From positions 1-5,677 of the forward strand of contig DAIDBF010000056.1 in the NCBI GenBank assembly GCA_027310235.1: DNA of 5,677 nucleotides, read 5' to 3'. Below the pieces are notes generated by a model. The model worked only from the letters and a program-made list of their open reading frames with translations, did not search any database and was not told the DNA's origin. Shown one piece after another: positions 4,335 through 5,677 of the stretch. Every line of letters starts with the position of its first letter. The first letter of the stretch is position 1. A program made the position numbers and the translations under genes. The DNA is from a bacterium (GTDB lineage Bacteria; Patescibacteriota; Minisyncoccia; UBA6257; GWB1-50-10).

Positions 4335-5677
4335 CTACAGACCGTACGTGTAAGGGGCGGCGATTATGAATCCCCACGCAGAAAGAATTCCTATCGCGCC
4401 ATACGCGAGCATCCGTACGCGTTTTGTCTTGTCTTCAAGCCAGCGTGTGATGAGCGTTGCGAGGAGCGCGATCGCAAGGAGAAGCGCGGGAAAGTAGTGG
4501 TAGAGAAACGTCGCGCGGGTTACGAAGGTAAAGAAGGGCAGGAGTGCAAAAATATATCCGAAAAGAAGGATCACAATCGGATTTTCTTTCTCGTCATACG
4601 CCGCGCGTCGTATGATTCGTCGGAGATATCGGAGAAACGTTCCGAAGACGGCGAGCGTGCTTGCGATCCAGATAAATATGTTTCCAACAAGCATAATATC
4701 CCCGGTGCTCGTGAAGCGTATCGGCTTCATCATAAAAGGCCAGAGATACCATGGACTCATCATCGAGTTGGTACCCCCCACGGTGTAGCCGGCGACTCCC
4801 AGAAGAAGCTGGTAGAACGACGCTTTTATAATCGAAGGGTTTGCGGTGATGTTCGGAATAGTGAAAAGCGATCCCATGGCGGAGAGTTGTTCTTTAGGAG
4901 AAAAAAGCGCGCCATTAATGCCGACAAAGAGAACAAAAAATATGATTATCGCGACACCAAAGAAACGGAACGCATCGCGGTATTGCCGCTCTCGTGAAAG
5001 GATATTTTTTAAGACCAACGCGACGACAACCGGTCCCGCAAATACGACCGCAGTGAGTTTTATACTTACCGCGAGCCCGAAGAAGATGCCGGAGAGCAGC
5101 ACCCATGAGGTTTTGTGCGACAGAAAAGTCGGGCGCTCCGGGCCGCTTGGCCAAGTCTTACCCTCTTTTTCTGTCGCACAAAACCTGTTTCTATAATTAC
5201 GAAAGAAAAAATAAAGTGCGAGGAAACCGAAGGAGAGGTACATTCCGTCCATTAAAATAAGGCGTGTGTCGAGAAGAAGCGCATTTTCGAACGCGACAAG
5301 GAACGCGGTGAGAAGCGCCGCGCGTTCGCCCGCAAGCTCCCGAACAAAAAGGAATATTGAAAAAATAAGAAGGAGTCCGAATGCTACGCTCACCAGTCTC
5401 TCTGTGGTGTAGGGAAAATTCTCGTATGGTTTGTCAATTCCTTTCGTGGTGAACGATGTTCCATCGGGCGTTTTTTCATTCACTATATAAGTAGCTCCTT
5501 TCAAATCGTTTTTGTCGTAGAAAAAGAGAGGGATGGAATAAAGAAATCTCCCCAAAGGAGGGTGAATATCGAAGTAGGGAACATGAAGCGCGTTATCCGC
5601 GGCATACGTCGCGAAGTAGGTCTCGTCGAACACGGGACGGTCGGGGGTTCCGATGCGTACGAGATGCAGGGCGGCGC
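4335..5677 (-). CDS. PMT/GT39-family protein mannosyltransferase (5' end beyond the window)
   Basis: An integral membrane glycosyltransferase of the Dol-P-Man:protein mannosyltransferase superfamily, which transfers a sugar from a polyprenyl-phosphate donor to Ser/Thr of exported proteins. The frame stays open to the right edge, so the first membrane helix is missing and 446 residues are visible. Numbering from the edge, FDETYF at 16-21 holds the DE pair of the first external loop, and FDIHPPLG at 35-42 is the family hallmark. FENALLLDTRLILMDG at 129-144, SPWYLWP at 307-313 and RATFLYHYFPAL at 387-398 are further family signatures. About nine hydrophobic helices are visible. Residues 164-189 are encoded by a palindromic insert (5108-5186). 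It converges with the three-gene operon and shares its terminator. The target protein is unknown; nearby Ser/Thr-rich membrane proteins are possible but unproven. Confidence 0.9.
   Translation of the reverse strand, partial: AALHLVRIGTPDRPVFDETYFATYAADNALHVPYFDIHPPLGRFLYSIPLFFYDKNDLKGATYIVNEKTPDGTSFTTKGIDKPYENFPYTTERLVSVAFGLLLIFSIFLFVRELAGERAALLTAFLVAFENALLLDTRLILMDGMYLSFGFLALYFFFRNYRNRFCATEKEGKTWPSGPERPTFLSHKTSWVLLSGIFFGLAVSIKLTAVVFAGPVVVALVLKNILSRERQYRDAFRFFGVAIIIFFVLFVGINGALFSPKEQLSAMGSLFTIPNITANPSIIKASFYQLLLGVAGYTVGGTNSMMSPWYLWPFMMKPIRFTSTGDIMLVGNIFIWIASTLAVFGTFLRYLRRIIRRAAYDEKENPIVILLFGYIFALLPFFTFVTRATFLYHYFPALLLAIALLATLITRWLEDKTKRVRMLAYGAIGILSAWGFIIAAPYTYGL
5108..5186. repeat. 79-bp palindromic element inside the mannosyltransferase gene, reading frame kept
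   Basis: AGGTTTTGTGCGACAGAAAA (5108-5127) and its exact reverse complement (5167-5186) flank a 39-base core that itself contains the perfect palindrome CTTGGCCAAG (5146-5155). On the minus strand the element supplies 26 codons (residues 164-189 of the visible part) without a stop. They form a polar stretch (CATEKEGKTWPSGPERP) between two hydrophobic helices that would otherwise be joined by a short loop. A 20-bp perfect inverted repeat is far beyond chance within a gene. It looks like a small mobile palindrome inserted in frame, comparable in style to Rickettsia palindromic elements, though I see no sequence relation to those. Confidence 0.85.

Noticed and set aside
4176..4997. Long plus-strand open frame of 273 codons opposite the mannosyltransferase gene
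   Set aside because: Its translation is an irregular, highly charged sequence with no domain pattern, it starts within the terminator, and it runs antisense to a well-supported PMT gene. It is a coding shadow.
1..5677. CRISPR array or cas operon suggested by the Cas2-like domain
   Set aside because: No regularly spaced direct repeats and no cas1, cas3, cas9 or cas12-like frames are present in the window.

Overview
The window looks like a piece of a bacterial chromosome, most probably from the Candidate Phyla Radiation (Patescibacteria, Parcubacteria-like). This is an inference. It rests on the style of the PaaX/Cas2-like winged-helix protein at 135-788, the small membrane proteins of unknown function, strong GGAGG ribosome binding sites with very tight gene packing, and an orphan Dol-P-Man-type protein mannosyltransferase. 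No single marker gene proves it. The standard genetic code fits every gene.

Layout from left to right. (1) 1-82, minus strand: the first codons of a helix-turn-helix transposase of IS30 style, cut by the window edge and apparently frameshifted in a run of seven T. (2) 135-788, plus strand: a PaaX-like regulator with a Cas2-like C-terminal domain and no CRISPR locus in view. (3) 789-951: an intergenic stretch with a perfect 40-bp palindrome, a short GGAGG/CCTCC inverted repeat and a terminator-like hairpin. (4) 952-1036, minus strand: tRNA-Leu(UAG) with encoded CCA. (5) About 1088-2027: an IS481-family insertion sequence whose DDE transposase is on the minus strand, inserted between the tRNA gene and the promoter of the next operon. 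(6) 2034-4148, plus strand: a near-consensus sigma70 promoter, then three tightly coupled genes of unknown function (a protein with two Ig-like halves, and two multi-pass membrane proteins, the second with a coiled coil and a Thr/Ser-rich linker), closed by a strong bidirectional terminator. (7) 4210-4330: a cluster of GC-rich hairpins built from one repeated motif. (8) 4335-5677, minus strand: a polytopic PMT/GT39-family glycosyltransferase running off the right edge. It is interrupted in frame by a 78-79 bp palindromic element.

How the parts relate. The three plus-strand genes at 2153-4148 clearly form one transcription unit with its own promoter and terminator. Their common topic seems to be the cell envelope, but I cannot name a function. 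The mannosyltransferase converges on this operon and can share its terminator. The insertion sequence appears to have split what was a short divergent promoter region between tRNA-Leu and the operon.

The most noteworthy signals are the in-frame palindromic element inside the mannosyltransferase gene, the 40-bp perfect palindrome, the related short hairpin repeats in two intergenic regions, and the uncharacterised three-gene membrane operon.
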